Shown here piece by piece: positions 1 through 9,002 of a stretch of DNA of 64,000 nt. The notes under the pieces were generated by a model. It saw only the letters and a program-made list of their open reading frames with translations. It did no database searches and was not told the DNA's origin. A program made the translations under genes and the position numbers. The stretch is from Psychrobacter sp. 4Dc (GTDB lineage: Bacteria > Pseudomonadota > Gammaproteobacteria > Pseudomonadales > Moraxellaceae): NCBI RefSeq assembly GCF_002836715.1, contig NZ_PJAT01000112.1, positions 56,667 through 120,666 on the forward strand. Direction: 5' to 3'. Each line of letters begins with the position of its first letter. The first letter of the stretch is position 1.

Positions 1-402
1 CACTTCAAAGTCATGGGTGATATTGACCCCACCTGCTACTAACATACGGCTGGCAGAGCAGTATTTTTCTGCTGATAACTGGATGGCTTTTTCGACTTGT
101 TTTTCTTTGACATCTTGACCAGTGACAACGAAATGCATATGAATATCAGTATAGACCGCTGGTATAGTTTCAGCGCGCTGGGCGGTTAGCTCACAACGTA
201 CATCCGTCACTGCTTGGCGTGATTTTTGTAAAATCTCTACGACATCATAACTGGCGCAACCACCTAGTCCTAGCAAAATCAGCTCCATTGGGCTTGAGCC
301 TTTTTCTTTATCAGCATCGATTTGTACATTATGTCCTGATGGTGACACACCCATAAAGGCTTTATTCTCTTGCCATATGACGCTTGCTTTTGATTCTGAC
401 AT
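1..402 (-). CDS. OsmC family protein (YhfA-like), 3' end cut by window edge
   Basis: The reading frame starts at the ATG complementary to 400-402 and runs off the left edge after 134 codons. It begins MSESKASVIWQENKAFMG and contains the two redox cysteines expected of OsmC/Ohr proteins, in the contexts GGCASYDVV and SAEKYCSAS. The last visible residues, NITHDFEV, resemble the C-terminus I remember for E. coli YhfA, a protein of about 134 residues, so only a few residues should be missing. OsmC/Ohr members reduce organic peroxides, but the YhfA branch has no settled function, so no substrate is claimed. Confidence 0.85.
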   Translation of the reverse strand, partial: MSESKASVIWQENKAFMGVSPSGHNVQIDADKEKGSSPMELILLGLGGCASYDVVEILQKSRQAVTDVRCELTAQRAETIPAVYTDIHMHFVVTGQDVKEKQVEKAIQLSAEKYCSASRMLVAGGVNITHDFEV

Positions 403-877
403 TGTAGATGTTCCTTATTTTAAATGGCGTATTGCCTATTATTATTGTGTGAATGATATATTGCCCAGCTAGTGTAGCATAAGCCAAAGCAAGATTTTAT
501 AGGCTCATTGTTTTGCTGTTAGCTCGCCAGTGAACTCTGTACTTTTACCACTTTATACATATCGGAATATTGAAGTTCGATAGCTTACTAAATAATCGTA
601 TGTCCATACGTCTATTACTACTCTTCAACTCTTGCCTAAAAATTCCTCATAAAAAACTACAAAAGTTTGCTCTTAAATAGTGGATTTTAAAAGGTAAAAC
701 TCGTGAAACATTTTATAGCAAAATACTGTTACACATTTTGCTTGTTTCTTGGTTTAATAACGGTAATGAATCTTGTTTTGAGCGAATACCGATAACAATC
801 ACCTTATAATAATTACGATTGCTGTCACGGTTTCAAGTCAAAACAAGCTATTTTTAAACAAATTAAAAGGTTTAGTC
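403..877. other. intergenic region between osmC-like gene and rppH, with candidate promoter
   Basis: This divergent spacer has no convincing gene. A TATAAT hexamer lies at 805-810 on the + strand without a good -35. It sits inside an imperfect dyad, ACCG...CAATC at 788-800 facing GATTG...CGGT at 817-831. This is a plausible rppH promoter with a possible operator. Nothing else is recognised. Confidence 0.4.
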
Positions 878-1396
878 ATGATAGATGCAGACGGCTTTCG
901 CGCCAACGTCGGCATCATCTTGGCAAATACACAAGGGCAGGTTCTGTGGGCAAAACGTATTGGTCACAACGCTTGGCAATTTCCGCAGGGTGGTATCGAC
1001 CGCGGGGAGACGCCGATGGATGCAATGTATCGCGAGCTCTGGGAAGAGGTCGGCTTACATCCGCGTCACGTAGACTTATTGGCAGTCACGCAAGACTGGT
1101 TGCGCTATCGTTTGCCAAAACGTTATGTACGTCATGGTCAGCATCCCTTATGTATTGGGCAAAAACAAAAATGGTTTTTGCTACGCTTAGATGAGCCAAA
1201 TACTCAACATATCCGCTTTGATGAAGGGAAACCTGAATTTGACCATTGGCAATGGGTCAGCTACTGGTATCCACTCGGACAAGTGATTCACTTTAAACGA
1301 GGCGTTTATCGTCGTGCCTTGCAAGAATTGGTACGCGAACTCCCCCTAAAACAAGAGCTGATCATTCCTGAGCAAAATAATCACTTGCTGATGTAA
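878..1396 (+). CDS. rppH: RNA pyrophosphohydrolase RppH (Nudix hydrolase)
   Basis: RppH removes pyrophosphate from the 5' triphosphate of mRNA in the cytoplasm, which opens transcripts to RNase E decay. The 172-residue protein has the typical N-terminus [17 protein letters not shown] and a complete Nudix box at about residues 38-60 (G-x5-E-x7-REL-x-EEVG), with the glutamates that hold catalytic metal. Its length is normal for the family. The ATG at 878 follows an AAAAGG ribosome binding site. It is transcribed alone and ends at a strong terminator. Diadenosine polyphosphate hydrolase is the older name for the same family. Confidence 0.95.
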   Translation: MIDADGFRANVGIILANTQGQVLWAKRIGHNAWQFPQGGIDRGETPMDAMYRELWEEVGLHPRHVDLLAVTQDWLRYRLPKRYVRHGQHPLCIGQKQKWFLLRLDEPNTQHIRFDEGKPEFDHWQWVSYWYPLGQVIHFKRGVYRRALQELVRELPLKQELIIPEQNNHLLM

Positions 1397-1420
1397 TGAG
1401 TCACTTAATAGTACGATGCA

Positions 1421-1473
1421 AAACACCCACGATAGTAGCTAGAATGTTAGCAATTACCGTGGGTGTTTTTTTA
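1421..1473. terminator. rho-independent terminator after rppH
   Basis: AACACCCACG pairs with CGTGGGTGTT around a roughly 25-nt loop, and seven T follow on the + strand. The A-run on the other side may also let it stop transcripts of the convergent NRDE gene. Confidence 0.8.
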
Positions 1474-1493
1474 TAATCTACTAACAGTCATTG

Positions 1494-2327
1494 TTAGTGA
1501 CTATGATTATGATTGTCAAACTCTCGGCTAATAATATTCGCCGTGTAGTTTGCTCCCGTATCTCTCTCTGTGCGTAACGTTAAGATGCTTTGAGTGCGGG
1601 TACCATAAGTAGGTTTGCTAGTTTCAGTATCGCCAAAAGCGACGGGTTCAATATAAACAGACGATAACATCTGCTCTACTTCAAATGCCACGCCAGTAAC
1701 AGGCAGTTTGTCTTCTGGTGCTTTGGTACTATCTGACAAGACATTGAAAGCCGCCTCTTGCCAGTACGCAGGTGAGCTATCCTCTGCAATCAATGGCAGC
1801 ACTTCTTGACGTAGTCGCCCGCGCAACCACTCTGTCTTAAACCAGCTGCCCTCTGGTTGTCCATTAGAGATAACATACAGACCTGAGTATAATGGCGTGG
1901 GTGCATGGCCACGATTATTAACGATCACAGCTTGCGCAGCGTCACCAATGATCAGGTTAAAGCCCGCATAATCTTGCAAATCAATCTGCCGTGCAAAATC
2001 CATTGGACTTAGAGTTCCTATCAAGAATTCGGTGACCAGCGCGCCCCGCGAGCGCTCATCACTGCTTGCTTGCACCCCATCACGAAAGTTCAACACCGCA
2101 GCCCAGCGCCCATTCTGTTCATAATACTCTGCACTCTGCGCTGGTGACGCGTTCTGATGAATGCCTAACCACGTGCCACCGCTTTGTTTATCACGACCAG
2201 CATAAATAGGTTGGTCAGACCACTGGTGGAGCGGCTCAGTTGGGCGCTGCAAAAACTCATCACGATTAGACAGTAGTACCAGCGGTAACTCATCAAATAA
2301 TTGCCAAGCAATAGCGACAATACACAT
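1494..2327 (-). CDS. NRDE family protein (TANGO2-like)
   Basis: The 277-residue protein starts MCIVAIAWQLFDELPLVLLSNRDEF. The N-terminal Cys2 and the SNRDE motif near residue 21 define the NRDE/TANGO2 family (DUF833). These proteins have an Ntn-hydrolase-like fold. Eukaryotic TANGO2 has been linked to Golgi organisation, lipid and heme handling, but the bacterial role is not established. The family motif ends where GRDKQSGGTWLG begins, another conserved block. No signal peptide is seen. The start at 2327 follows a GGAAAG ribosome binding site. Confidence 0.85.
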   Translation of the reverse strand: MCIVAIAWQLFDELPLVLLSNRDEFLQRPTEPLHQWSDQPIYAGRDKQSGGTWLGIHQNASPAQSAEYYEQNGRWAAVLNFRDGVQASSDERSRGALVTEFLIGTLSPMDFARQIDLQDYAGFNLIIGDAAQAVIVNNRGHAPTPLYSGLYVISNGQPEGSWFKTEWLRGRLRQEVLPLIAEDSSPAYWQEAAFNVLSDSTKAPEDKLPVTGVAFEVEQMLSSVYIEPVAFGDTETSKPTYGTRTQSILTLRTERDTGANYTANIISREFDNHNHSH

Positions 2328-2435
2328 AGCTTTCCTTTTATAATAATTTTCGTTATGCGAGTAATTCTTAATAGAGGCAAAGATATTATTTCAGACTTTA
2401 CCTATTAATAAGGTAGCACTTACAGGCAGTACTTA

Positions 2436-4088
2436 TTAATTGCCAGTTAGCAATTTATTGGCAGGATAACTAATTTGGGAGGTTGAACGTATTACTTGTG
2501 ATTGTTTACTTGGTAAGTTAAATTCCCACGCCACCATACCTTGATTATCATTCCAATCTCGCTCAGTCACAGGCGGCGTATGCGTCACCGCAACCTTTAA
2601 ACTATCGTCACGACTGATAGGTTCACTGCCCAGTACTTGTAAGCGTACGCTACGATTGTGCTGATTGGTAAACTGATAGGCTTTGGTGGTCGTCAGTGTT
2701 TGCGTACGGTTTAGCACGCCTTTCTCACCTTGCTTATCTTCATTGGTCAGCTCTTTTACGAGCATATTTGAGTCACGACCAAATCCAATCCCCTGCTCTT
2801 TTAGCACTTGATAATTATAACGCGACTGACCTACATAGTTGTCATCACGGTACAACTGTAGCGAACCGTCGACCCAATCCGGCGTCAAAAACGGCGCTGA
2901 CGCATACCAGTAGGCAGCAGTCTCAACACTTGGCGTACTGCGAATCCAGAGCTTACTATTACCTGCCTGCTCCCCAATCACTGTTCGTACGCGTCTCCCG
3001 TCACTCGGAATACTGACCAACTGCGGTAAACGATACTCGATAATGCCATTTTTATTTTGGCTACTGACCGTGAAATTCGGTAGCGGTGCCATAGCTGCCC
3101 CTGCTCCTTTATTATAAGCAGGCTCTTCCATCATAACAGGGGACGCATCCATCATAGGTAGCTCGCGTCTTACTCGGGCATCTTCGCTCTCTTCATACAA
3201 TGATAGGCGCTGCACATATGGCAGTTGCCCCGTCGTACTTTGATTGGGGTTCACGGTGCTGAGTGTCAGTGGTACGTTTGTCCAGTTCTCGCCAGTTTGC
3301 TGAGCAATAATCGCAGAGGCTGTGATACTCAATTGATCACTATTTGTGTTTAGACGAGCTTGATACGCAGGTTCCCAACCTGCACCTTGCACTTGATAAT
3401 GCAACTTAATACTACTTGGCGAGCGACTTGCTGTACGTACACTTACCTGTGTCACCTTGTTAAAGGTCGATGTCGCGCTGCCTGCCATCAGTTGATTCAG
3501 TGCGTCTTGGGCACGCGCTTGTCGGTGTTGAATCTCTAAAATTCTTTGGTTAATACTGGTCGCTTGAGTTTCTATATCGCGGGCATTATTGGCAATCGTA
3601 CTATCCGTATTGACTTGCGTGGCTTTGGTCAGATTTTTCAAATAGGCCTTTGCTAATCGTGCTGCTTCTAATTCAGCATTGATATTGGCTAGGGTATTTT
3701 GCTGCGTCTGTACCTTAGCGTCACCTTGATATTGGCATTGGGCTGCCTGTTCACCTGTCAGCTCTTCGATACTGACTTCCCCAACGTTGACATTATCCAT
3801 CGTTTGTACGCTTAGACTTTCTTTATCCATATAAGGTGACAGGCACGAAAACACTACCGTTTGCTCACCGCTACCTGTGACTGGTAATGCGCGCGTCACG
3901 CTTGCCAGCCCTTGATAAATAGTCACTTGCTCGACACTACTGGTGGCTGCCTTTGCCGAAGACAATCCCAAAATAGCACTACTACCAAGTACAAATGGCA
4001 AGATAGTAAATCTAGTCATTTGGTTAAGCGGCGGCAATACGCTGCCATGGCCTGTTGAGACAGATGACTCTGTTAATTGTGCGTTCAT
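2436..4088 (-). CDS. exported DUF4139 (MuiA-like) protein
   Basis: A 550-residue protein with a signal-like segment at about residues 25-48 (ILPFVLGSSAILGLSSAKA) that predicts export. After it comes a DUF4140-type domain (about 50-120, VEQVTIYQGLASVTRALPV), then a Gln/Ala-rich coiled-coil stretch (about 125-210), then a long beta-rich DUF4139 domain to the C-terminus. Family members are called mucoidy inhibitor A homologues, but their biochemical role is unknown. The ATG at 4088 follows AAGGAATG. It lies in the same direction as the NRDE gene with a gap of about 110 bases; co-transcription is possible but unproven. Confidence 0.8.
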   Translation of the reverse strand: MNAQLTESSVSTGHGSVLPPLNQMTRFTILPFVLGSSAILGLSSAKAATSSVEQVTIYQGLASVTRALPVTGSGEQTVVFSCLSPYMDKESLSVQTMDNVNVGEVSIEELTGEQAAQCQYQGDAKVQTQQNTLANINAELEAARLAKAYLKNLTKATQVNTDSTIANNARDIETQATSINQRILEIQHRQARAQDALNQLMAGSATSTFNKVTQVSVRTASRSPSSIKLHYQVQGAGWEPAYQARLNTNSDQLSITASAIIAQQTGENWTNVPLTLSTVNPNQSTTGQLPYVQRLSLYEESEDARVRRELPMMDASPVMMEEPAYNKGAGAAMAPLPNFTVSSQNKNGIIEYRLPQLVSIPSDGRRVRTVIGEQAGNSKLWIRSTPSVETAAYWYASAPFLTPDWVDGSLQLYRDDNYVGQSRYNYQVLKEQGIGFGRDSNMLVKELTNEDKQGEKGVLNRTQTLTTTKAYQFTNQHNRSVRLQVLGSEPISRDDSLKVAVTHTPPVTERDWNDNQGMVAWEFNLPSKQSQVIRSTSQISYPANKLLTGN

Positions 4089-4297
4089 ACATCATTCCTT
4101 AGCAGTAAAATCCCTCATGGCAGTCACGCATTGGCTCAACGCGCAAAATAGCAACTATCTTAGAGATATTACCGTAGCCGTTTTACAGGTCTTTGGCAAT
4201 AAATGCTTTTGGCAGACTGCACTTTTAGCAATAAGCACTTTTAACGATAAATCTCTTCATATGATAGCTATTCAATTTTTAAAATTTGTTTTTTAAT

Positions 4298-4338
4298 ACT
4301 GCACCATTTTTTTGTTCATCTCCCCTTTATGGTGCAGT
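4298..4338. promoter_or_regulatory. candidate NtrC half-sites upstream of urtA
   Basis: A perfect 10-base inverted repeat, ACTGCACCAT (4298-4307) and ATGGTGCAGT (4329-4338), is separated by 21 bases. Each arm holds a consensus NtrC half-site (TGCACCA or TGGTGCA). In a classical site the two halves are 3-5 bases apart, so here each arm would be one strong half of a weak site. The position, roughly 115-155 bases before the predicted start, suits enhancer binding. As an alternative it could be a terminator-like hairpin for an unseen transcript. Confidence 0.45.
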
Positions 4339-4426
4339 TTATTAACCTTCCTGCACTAAATTAATGAATATATTAAACAATACTTAATTATTGCTCAATT
4401 ATTACACGATTATTGGCTTTTTCTAC

Positions 4427-4443
4427 TTGGCACGGAACTTGAA
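4427..4443 (+). promoter_or_regulatory. sigma-54-type promoter of urtA
   Basis: TTGGCACG-GAAC-TTGAA matches the RpoN consensus TTGGCACG-N4-TTGCW except for A in place of C at the -12 GC. The -24 block is perfect. The same variant precedes glnK at 48472-48488. It lies about 60 bases before the urtA start codon. Confidence 0.7.
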
Positions 4444-4501
4444 CTCTTAATAAGTGTTCAGGAGCCATATTTTATCTTTTGTGTTTATTTAGGAGATGTC
4501 C

Positions 4502-5866
4502 ATGTTTTCGTTACCAACTTTAGCCAATACTCAAGTAGTAGCCCCTCAATCACACGGAAAAATCAAATCGCGTTTATCGTTACTAGCGGTAGCTGTCGTT
4601 GGCAGCTTAAGCCTTATTGGATGTCAAAAACCTGCCGAAACTACGGCATCGACAGAGACAACCGCTGAAACGAGTACAGAAACGAGTACAGAAACAACCA
4701 CTGAGCCTGCTGCTGATGGCGACACCATTAAAGTCGGCATATTACATTCGTTGTCTGGCACCATGGCCATCTCTGAAACCTCTCTAAAAGACACCGCGTT
4801 GATGACGATTGATGAAATCAATGCCAATGGCGGCGTGCTAGGCAAGCAACTCGAACCAGTCGTCGTTGACCCTGCTTCTGATTGGCCATTATTCGCTGAA
4901 AAAGCCCGCCAGCTAATTACTCAAGATCAAGTGGATGTCATATTTGGTGGCTGGACCTCAGTATCACGCAAATCCGTGTTGCCTGTAGTTGAAGAGTTAA
5001 ACGGATTGATGTTCTATCCAGTGCAGTACGAAGGACAAGAGCAATCAGAAAATATCTTTTACACTGGTGCGGCACCAAACCAGCAAGCCATTCCAGCGGT
5101 CGAGTATTTGATGAGCGAAGAAGGCGGCGGTGCAGAGCGCTTTGTATTGTTAGGTACTGATTACGTTTATCCACGCACCACCAACCAGATTTTAAAGGCA
5201 TTTTTGAAATCAAAAGGCGTGGCTGATGCAGACATCATGGAAGAGTACACGCCATTTGGTTTTAGCAACTACCAAACCATCGTATCTAACGTTAAAAAGT
5301 TCTCAACGGGCAAAAAGACCGCGGTTATCTCGACCATCAATGGCGATTCAAACGTTCCGTTCTATCGTGAACTAGCGAACCAAGGTATCAAAGCGTCAGA
5401 CATTCCAGTCATGGCATTCTCTGTCGGTGAAGAAGAGCTACGCGGTATCGATACCAGTCTGCTACAAGGGCATTTGGCGGCGTGGAACTACTTTATGTCG
5501 ATCAAAAACCCAACCAACAGTGCCTTCACCAAACGCTATAAGCAGTATGCATTGGACCAAAAACTACCGAATGCTGAAAAAGTCGTGACCAATGATCCAA
5601 TGGAAGCGACTTATGTCGGTATCAACATGTGGAAGCAAGCTGTCGAAAAAGCCGGTACGACTGATGTCGATAAAGTACGTATTAGCATGGCGGGACAAAC
5701 GTTCGACGCACCTTCTGGCTACACGCTAAAAATGGATGAAGAAAACCATCACCTATGGAAGCCTGTCATGATTGGTCAAATTCGTGCCGACGGACAGTTT
5801 GATACGATTTTCAAAACGCCAGAAGTTATCCAAGCGCAGCCTTGGAGCGAGTACATTCCTAAATAA
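4502..5866 (+). CDS. urtA: urea ABC transporter substrate-binding lipoprotein UrtA
   Basis: UrtA captures urea in the periplasm for the UrtBCDE importer. The protein has a lipoprotein signal ending LSLIGC near residue 40, a Thr/Glu/Ser-rich linker, and then the periplasmic binding fold starting DTIKVGILHSLSGTMAISE, which is characteristic of UrtA/FmdD proteins. The WTSVSRKSVLPVVEE and FYPVQYEGQE blocks are typical. An ATG at 4496 overlaps the ribosome binding site AGGAG (4491-4495), so the ATG at 4502 is the likely start, giving 454 residues. The linker contains two tandem copies of a 12-base unit at 4670-4693. It is the first gene of urtABCDE. Confidence 0.93.
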   Translation: MFSLPTLANTQVVAPQSHGKIKSRLSLLAVAVVGSLSLIGCQKPAETTASTETTAETSTETSTETTTEPAADGDTIKVGILHSLSGTMAISETSLKDTALMTIDEINANGGVLGKQLEPVVVDPASDWPLFAEKARQLITQDQVDVIFGGWTSVSRKSVLPVVEELNGLMFYPVQYEGQEQSENIFYTGAAPNQQAIPAVEYLMSEEGGGAERFVLLGTDYVYPRTTNQILKAFLKSKGVADADIMEEYTPFGFSNYQTIVSNVKKFSTGKKTAVISTINGDSNVPFYRELANQGIKASDIPVMAFSVGEEELRGIDTSLLQGHLAAWNYFMSIKNPTNSAFTKRYKQYALDQKLPNAEKVVTNDPMEATYVGINMWKQAVEKAGTTDVDKVRISMAGQTFDAPSGYTLKMDEENHHLWKPVMIGQIRADGQFDTIFKTPEVIQAQPWSEYIPK

Positions 5867-5917
5867 GCTGCCCTAAAAATAAAATGATACTGAAAAGCAC
5901 GTGGATAGTAATTGAAT

Positions 5918-5970
5918 AGTAGGCGGATGGATAAATGACACTAATAACAATCCTAACGCCTACTTTTCAC
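5918..5970 (+). terminator. possible attenuator between urtA and urtB
   Basis: AGTAGGCG (5918-5925) is complementary to CGCCTACT (5957-5964), with a 31-base loop and a TTT run after the second arm. A partial terminator or 3' protective hairpin here would give more binding protein than permease, as in many ABC operons. The long loop makes it a weak call. Confidence 0.4.
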
Positions 5971-6094
5971 ATTTATTTTCAACACTTATTCTCAACTTTT
6001 AAATAACACCAAACCTTATCAACTCTTCTATCGCTTAATCCGTTAAGTAGTAGTGGCTAAGGGTTTGTTGTCTGTGAAAAACAGGGAGCCGCAC

Positions 6095-7921
6095 ATGCAG
6101 CACCATACTTTACGCCCGTTTGTAGGGCAAACATCGTCTAAAAATGGTAATAACCCACAAGCATCAGTCAGTGAAGTCATGCAGCAGGCGGCTCGTTTTT
6201 CAATTTATGTGCCTCTGCGGTTACTTGCATTGATAGCATTATGCATAACAACTTTCACCACCACAGCGTATGCGGATCATGATGGTCAGGTACATGACCA
6301 CGATACGAATACCGTTCATAGTGAGCAATCACTGGTCACGACTGCGAACGTATCTACTTCTACTCAAGCCAGCACCTCAAATATTTCAACAGCAACTACA
6401 AGCTCAGGTGATGCCATTCAACAATTCGTGGCCGGCGATTTTAGTAAGCGCCAAGCCATGCTAAGTGATTGGCCAGGATCCGTTGAGAGTTTAGATAGTT
6501 TGGTTGAATTTATTGCCAATGATGAGCTATATCAAGGCAACGGTGGGCAAACGTATTTATTGAATAAAGAAGATCAGCTGTTTACTTATCCTGATAAAAA
6601 AGAGACTGACGATTGGCCAAGTGATTTATCACAAATCACCCTGACTAATGCCCTTCGCTCAGCGCTTATCTTTGGACAGGCTAAGGTAAAGCTGGCTTCT
6701 GACAAGCCCGCACAGCGCCTGCAAGCTGTAGAGATTTTGGCTGACAATATTGACCAAGTAGATCCAGCCATTATTACGACAGCAGCGGCAAATGAAGACA
6801 GCGCTAAAGTTCAAAAAGCACTAACCGCACTACAAGCTCGTATTGATTTCAAAAACGGTGACCTACCCACTCAAATCGCAGCCGTAAAGCTACTTGCTGA
6901 TAGTGATAACCCACAAGTTTTGGTCGATATTGAATCTGCCTTCGCTGCGGATAACTTAGATGCCTCGCTTAAAGCTGCACTTATCGATGCTGAATCTAGC
7001 GTGTCACGCCGTATCGAAATCAGCACATGGACCGGCCATATCTTCACCGGTATGAGTACCGCCAGTATTTTACTGCTCGCCGCACTTGGTCTCGCCATTA
7101 CCTTTGGCTTGCTTGGCGTAATTAATATGGCGCACGGTGAGCTGATTATGATCGGGGCTTATACCACTTATATGGTACAAAACTTCTTTCAAGCTTATAT
7201 GCCAGATATGGCAGGTTGGTATTTGCTTGCCGCTATTCCAGCCGCTTTTTTAGTCAGCGCTGTCATCGGTATGATTATTGAACGCATTGTGATTCGCCCA
7301 CTATATGGTCGTGAGCTAGAGACTTTACTAGCGACCTTTGGCGTCAGTCTGATTTTGATGCAGTTAGTACGGATGATTTTCGGTGCGCAGAATGTTGAAG
7401 TCAGTAACGTGGCATGGTTAAGCGGCGCCTATCAGGTGTCATCAAGTTTAGTACTGCCTTACAACCGTATTGCCATTATTGGTTTTACCGTCATCGTCGT
7501 GGCGCTATTGGTGTACTTACTCAACAAAACGCGCTTTGGATTGTTTATACGAGCTGTCACCCAAAATCGCCAAATGGCACGTGCTGTCGGTATCCCCTCT
7601 GCACGTATCGATATGATGGCATTTGGTTTAGGTTCTGGACTTGCAGGCATGGCAGGCTGCGCGCTTGCTCAAGTGGGCAATGTGGGTCCTGATTTGGGTC
7701 AAACCTATATCATTGATACGTTTTTAGTTGTCGTCGTCGGCGGTGTCGGCCAAGTATGGGGAGCTGTACTAGCCGCCTTAGGACTTGGAGTCAGCGGTAC
7801 GATACTTGAGATTGGTATCGGTGCGGTATTGGCAAAGATTGTGTTGTTGGTTCTTGTGATTCTGTTTATTCAGAAACGGCCACAAGGTTTATTTGCACTC
7901 AAAGGCCGCTTTGTCGAATAA
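6095..7921 (+). CDS. urtB: urea ABC transporter permease UrtB
   Basis: UrtB is one of the two membrane subunits of the urea importer. The C-terminal half (from about residue 305) is a LivH-type permease with LGLAITFGLLGVINMAHGEL and many hydrophobic helices. The N-terminal half is an exported domain. A signal-like helix (about 40-62) ends in TTTAYADHD, and a His/Asp-rich stretch and an alpha-helical region follow. That extended form is known for UrtB, though about 608 residues is long. The ATG at 6095 follows AGGGAG and is preferred to a GTG at 6053 that has no such site. Confidence 0.92.
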   Translation: MQHHTLRPFVGQTSSKNGNNPQASVSEVMQQAARFSIYVPLRLLALIALCITTFTTTAYADHDGQVHDHDTNTVHSEQSLVTTANVSTSTQASTSNISTATTSSGDAIQQFVAGDFSKRQAMLSDWPGSVESLDSLVEFIANDELYQGNGGQTYLLNKEDQLFTYPDKKETDDWPSDLSQITLTNALRSALIFGQAKVKLASDKPAQRLQAVEILADNIDQVDPAIITTAAANEDSAKVQKALTALQARIDFKNGDLPTQIAAVKLLADSDNPQVLVDIESAFAADNLDASLKAALIDAESSVSRRIEISTWTGHIFTGMSTASILLLAALGLAITFGLLGVINMAHGELIMIGAYTTYMVQNFFQAYMPDMAGWYLLAAIPAAFLVSAVIGMIIERIVIRPLYGRELETLLATFGVSLILMQLVRMIFGAQNVEVSNVAWLSGAYQVSSSLVLPYNRIAIIGFTVIVVALLVYLLNKTRFGLFIRAVTQNRQMARAVGIPSARIDMMAFGLGSGLAGMAGCALAQVGNVGPDLGQTYIIDTFLVVVVGGVGQVWGAVLAALGLGVSGTILEIGIGAVLAKIVLLVLVILFIQKRPQGLFALKGRFVE

Positions 7922-7931
7922 GGAGACTTCT

Positions 7932-9002
7932 ATGATACTGACCAAATTACTGTCTGATACGCCGCGTAGTGCTGTTTTAATTGGCTTATGTTTTGCCATA
8001 CTATTGATACTACCTTGGCTACATCTTATGCCGGAGACTTCAGCTTTTCACCTTTCAGCCTACTGGATTACCCTGATTGGTAAAATCATGGCGCTAGCGA
8101 TGGTGGCATTGGCGCTAGATCTCGTTTGGGGCTATGCCGGTATTTTGAGCTTGGGACATGGCTTGTATTTTGCCTTAGGTGGCTATGCGTTTGGCATGTA
8201 CCTAACACGTGAGACTGCTGGCGACGCGCTTCCTGATTTTATGCGTTTTTTGAGCTGGACTGAAATGCCCTGGTATTGGGCTGGCACGCAGCATTTTTGG
8301 TGGGCAGTCGCACTGGTCGTATTAGTACCTGGATTAGTTGCTTTTATATTTGGTTTTTTTGCTTTCCGCTCAAAAATTAAAGGCGTTTATTTTTCTATCA
8401 TCACTCAAGCCATGGTCTACGCGGCAGCCTTACTGTTCTTCCGTAATGAGACAGGCTTCGGCGGCAATAACGGCTTTACTGGTTTTACCACCCTTCTCGG
8501 CTACGACATTACCGCTGCCTCTACTCGTTCAATGCTGTGCTTTGTCACGGCCTTAGCATTGTTAATTTCTTATATGGGTTTGCGTCATTTAATGAACCAA
8601 CCTTATGGTCGAGTACTTGGTGCGATTCGTGACAGCGAAAACCGCCTGCAATATTTGGGCTACCGTACATTATGGTACAAGCTATCCGCTTGGGTATTAT
8701 CCGCTGTCATCGCTGGTGTCGCTGGTGCGCTATACGTGCCACAAGTCGGAATTATCAATCCGAGTGAGATGAACCCAGTGAACTCAATTGAGATAGCCGT
8801 CTGGGTAGCGACTGGTGGTCGAGGAAGCTTAATTGGCGCGATTTTAGGAACTGGTGTGGTAAATGCTGTGAAAACCTACTTTACCGTCGCCTACCCTGAG
8901 TTTTGGCTATTGATATTAGGCGGACTGTTCGTCGTCGTGACGTTATTTTTACCCAATGGCATTATGGGCTTGTTCGATCGCTTCAAAAAGGAGAAACAAT
9001 AA
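7932..9002 (+). CDS. urtC: urea ABC transporter permease UrtC
   Basis: This is the second permease subunit (LivM type) that pairs with UrtB. The roughly 356-residue protein is almost entirely hydrophobic and carries the family blocks LDLVWGYAGILSLGHGLYFA and GAIRDSENRLQYLGY, the latter being the cytoplasmic loop that docks on the ATPases. The ATG at 7932, ten bases after the urtB stop, follows AGGAG; an in-frame ATG at 7893 lies inside urtB and is less likely. Its stop overlaps the urtD start by one base (TAATG), so translation is probably coupled. Confidence 0.93.
   Translation: MILTKLLSDTPRSAVLIGLCFAILLILPWLHLMPETSAFHLSAYWITLIGKIMALAMVALALDLVWGYAGILSLGHGLYFALGGYAFGMYLTRETAGDALPDFMRFLSWTEMPWYWAGTQHFWWAVALVVLVPGLVAFIFGFFAFRSKIKGVYFSIITQAMVYAAALLFFRNETGFGGNNGFTGFTTLLGYDITAASTRSMLCFVTALALLISYMGLRHLMNQPYGRVLGAIRDSENRLQYLGYRTLWYKLSAWVLSAVIAGVAGALYVPQVGIINPSEMNPVNSIEIAVWVATGGRGSLIGAILGTGVVNAVKTYFTVAYPEFWLLILGGLFVVVTLFLPNGIMGLFDRFKKEKQ

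Noticed and set aside
8903..9001. Longer UrtD starting inside urtC
   Set aside because: The TAATG overlap and AGGAG at 9002 give a much better start.
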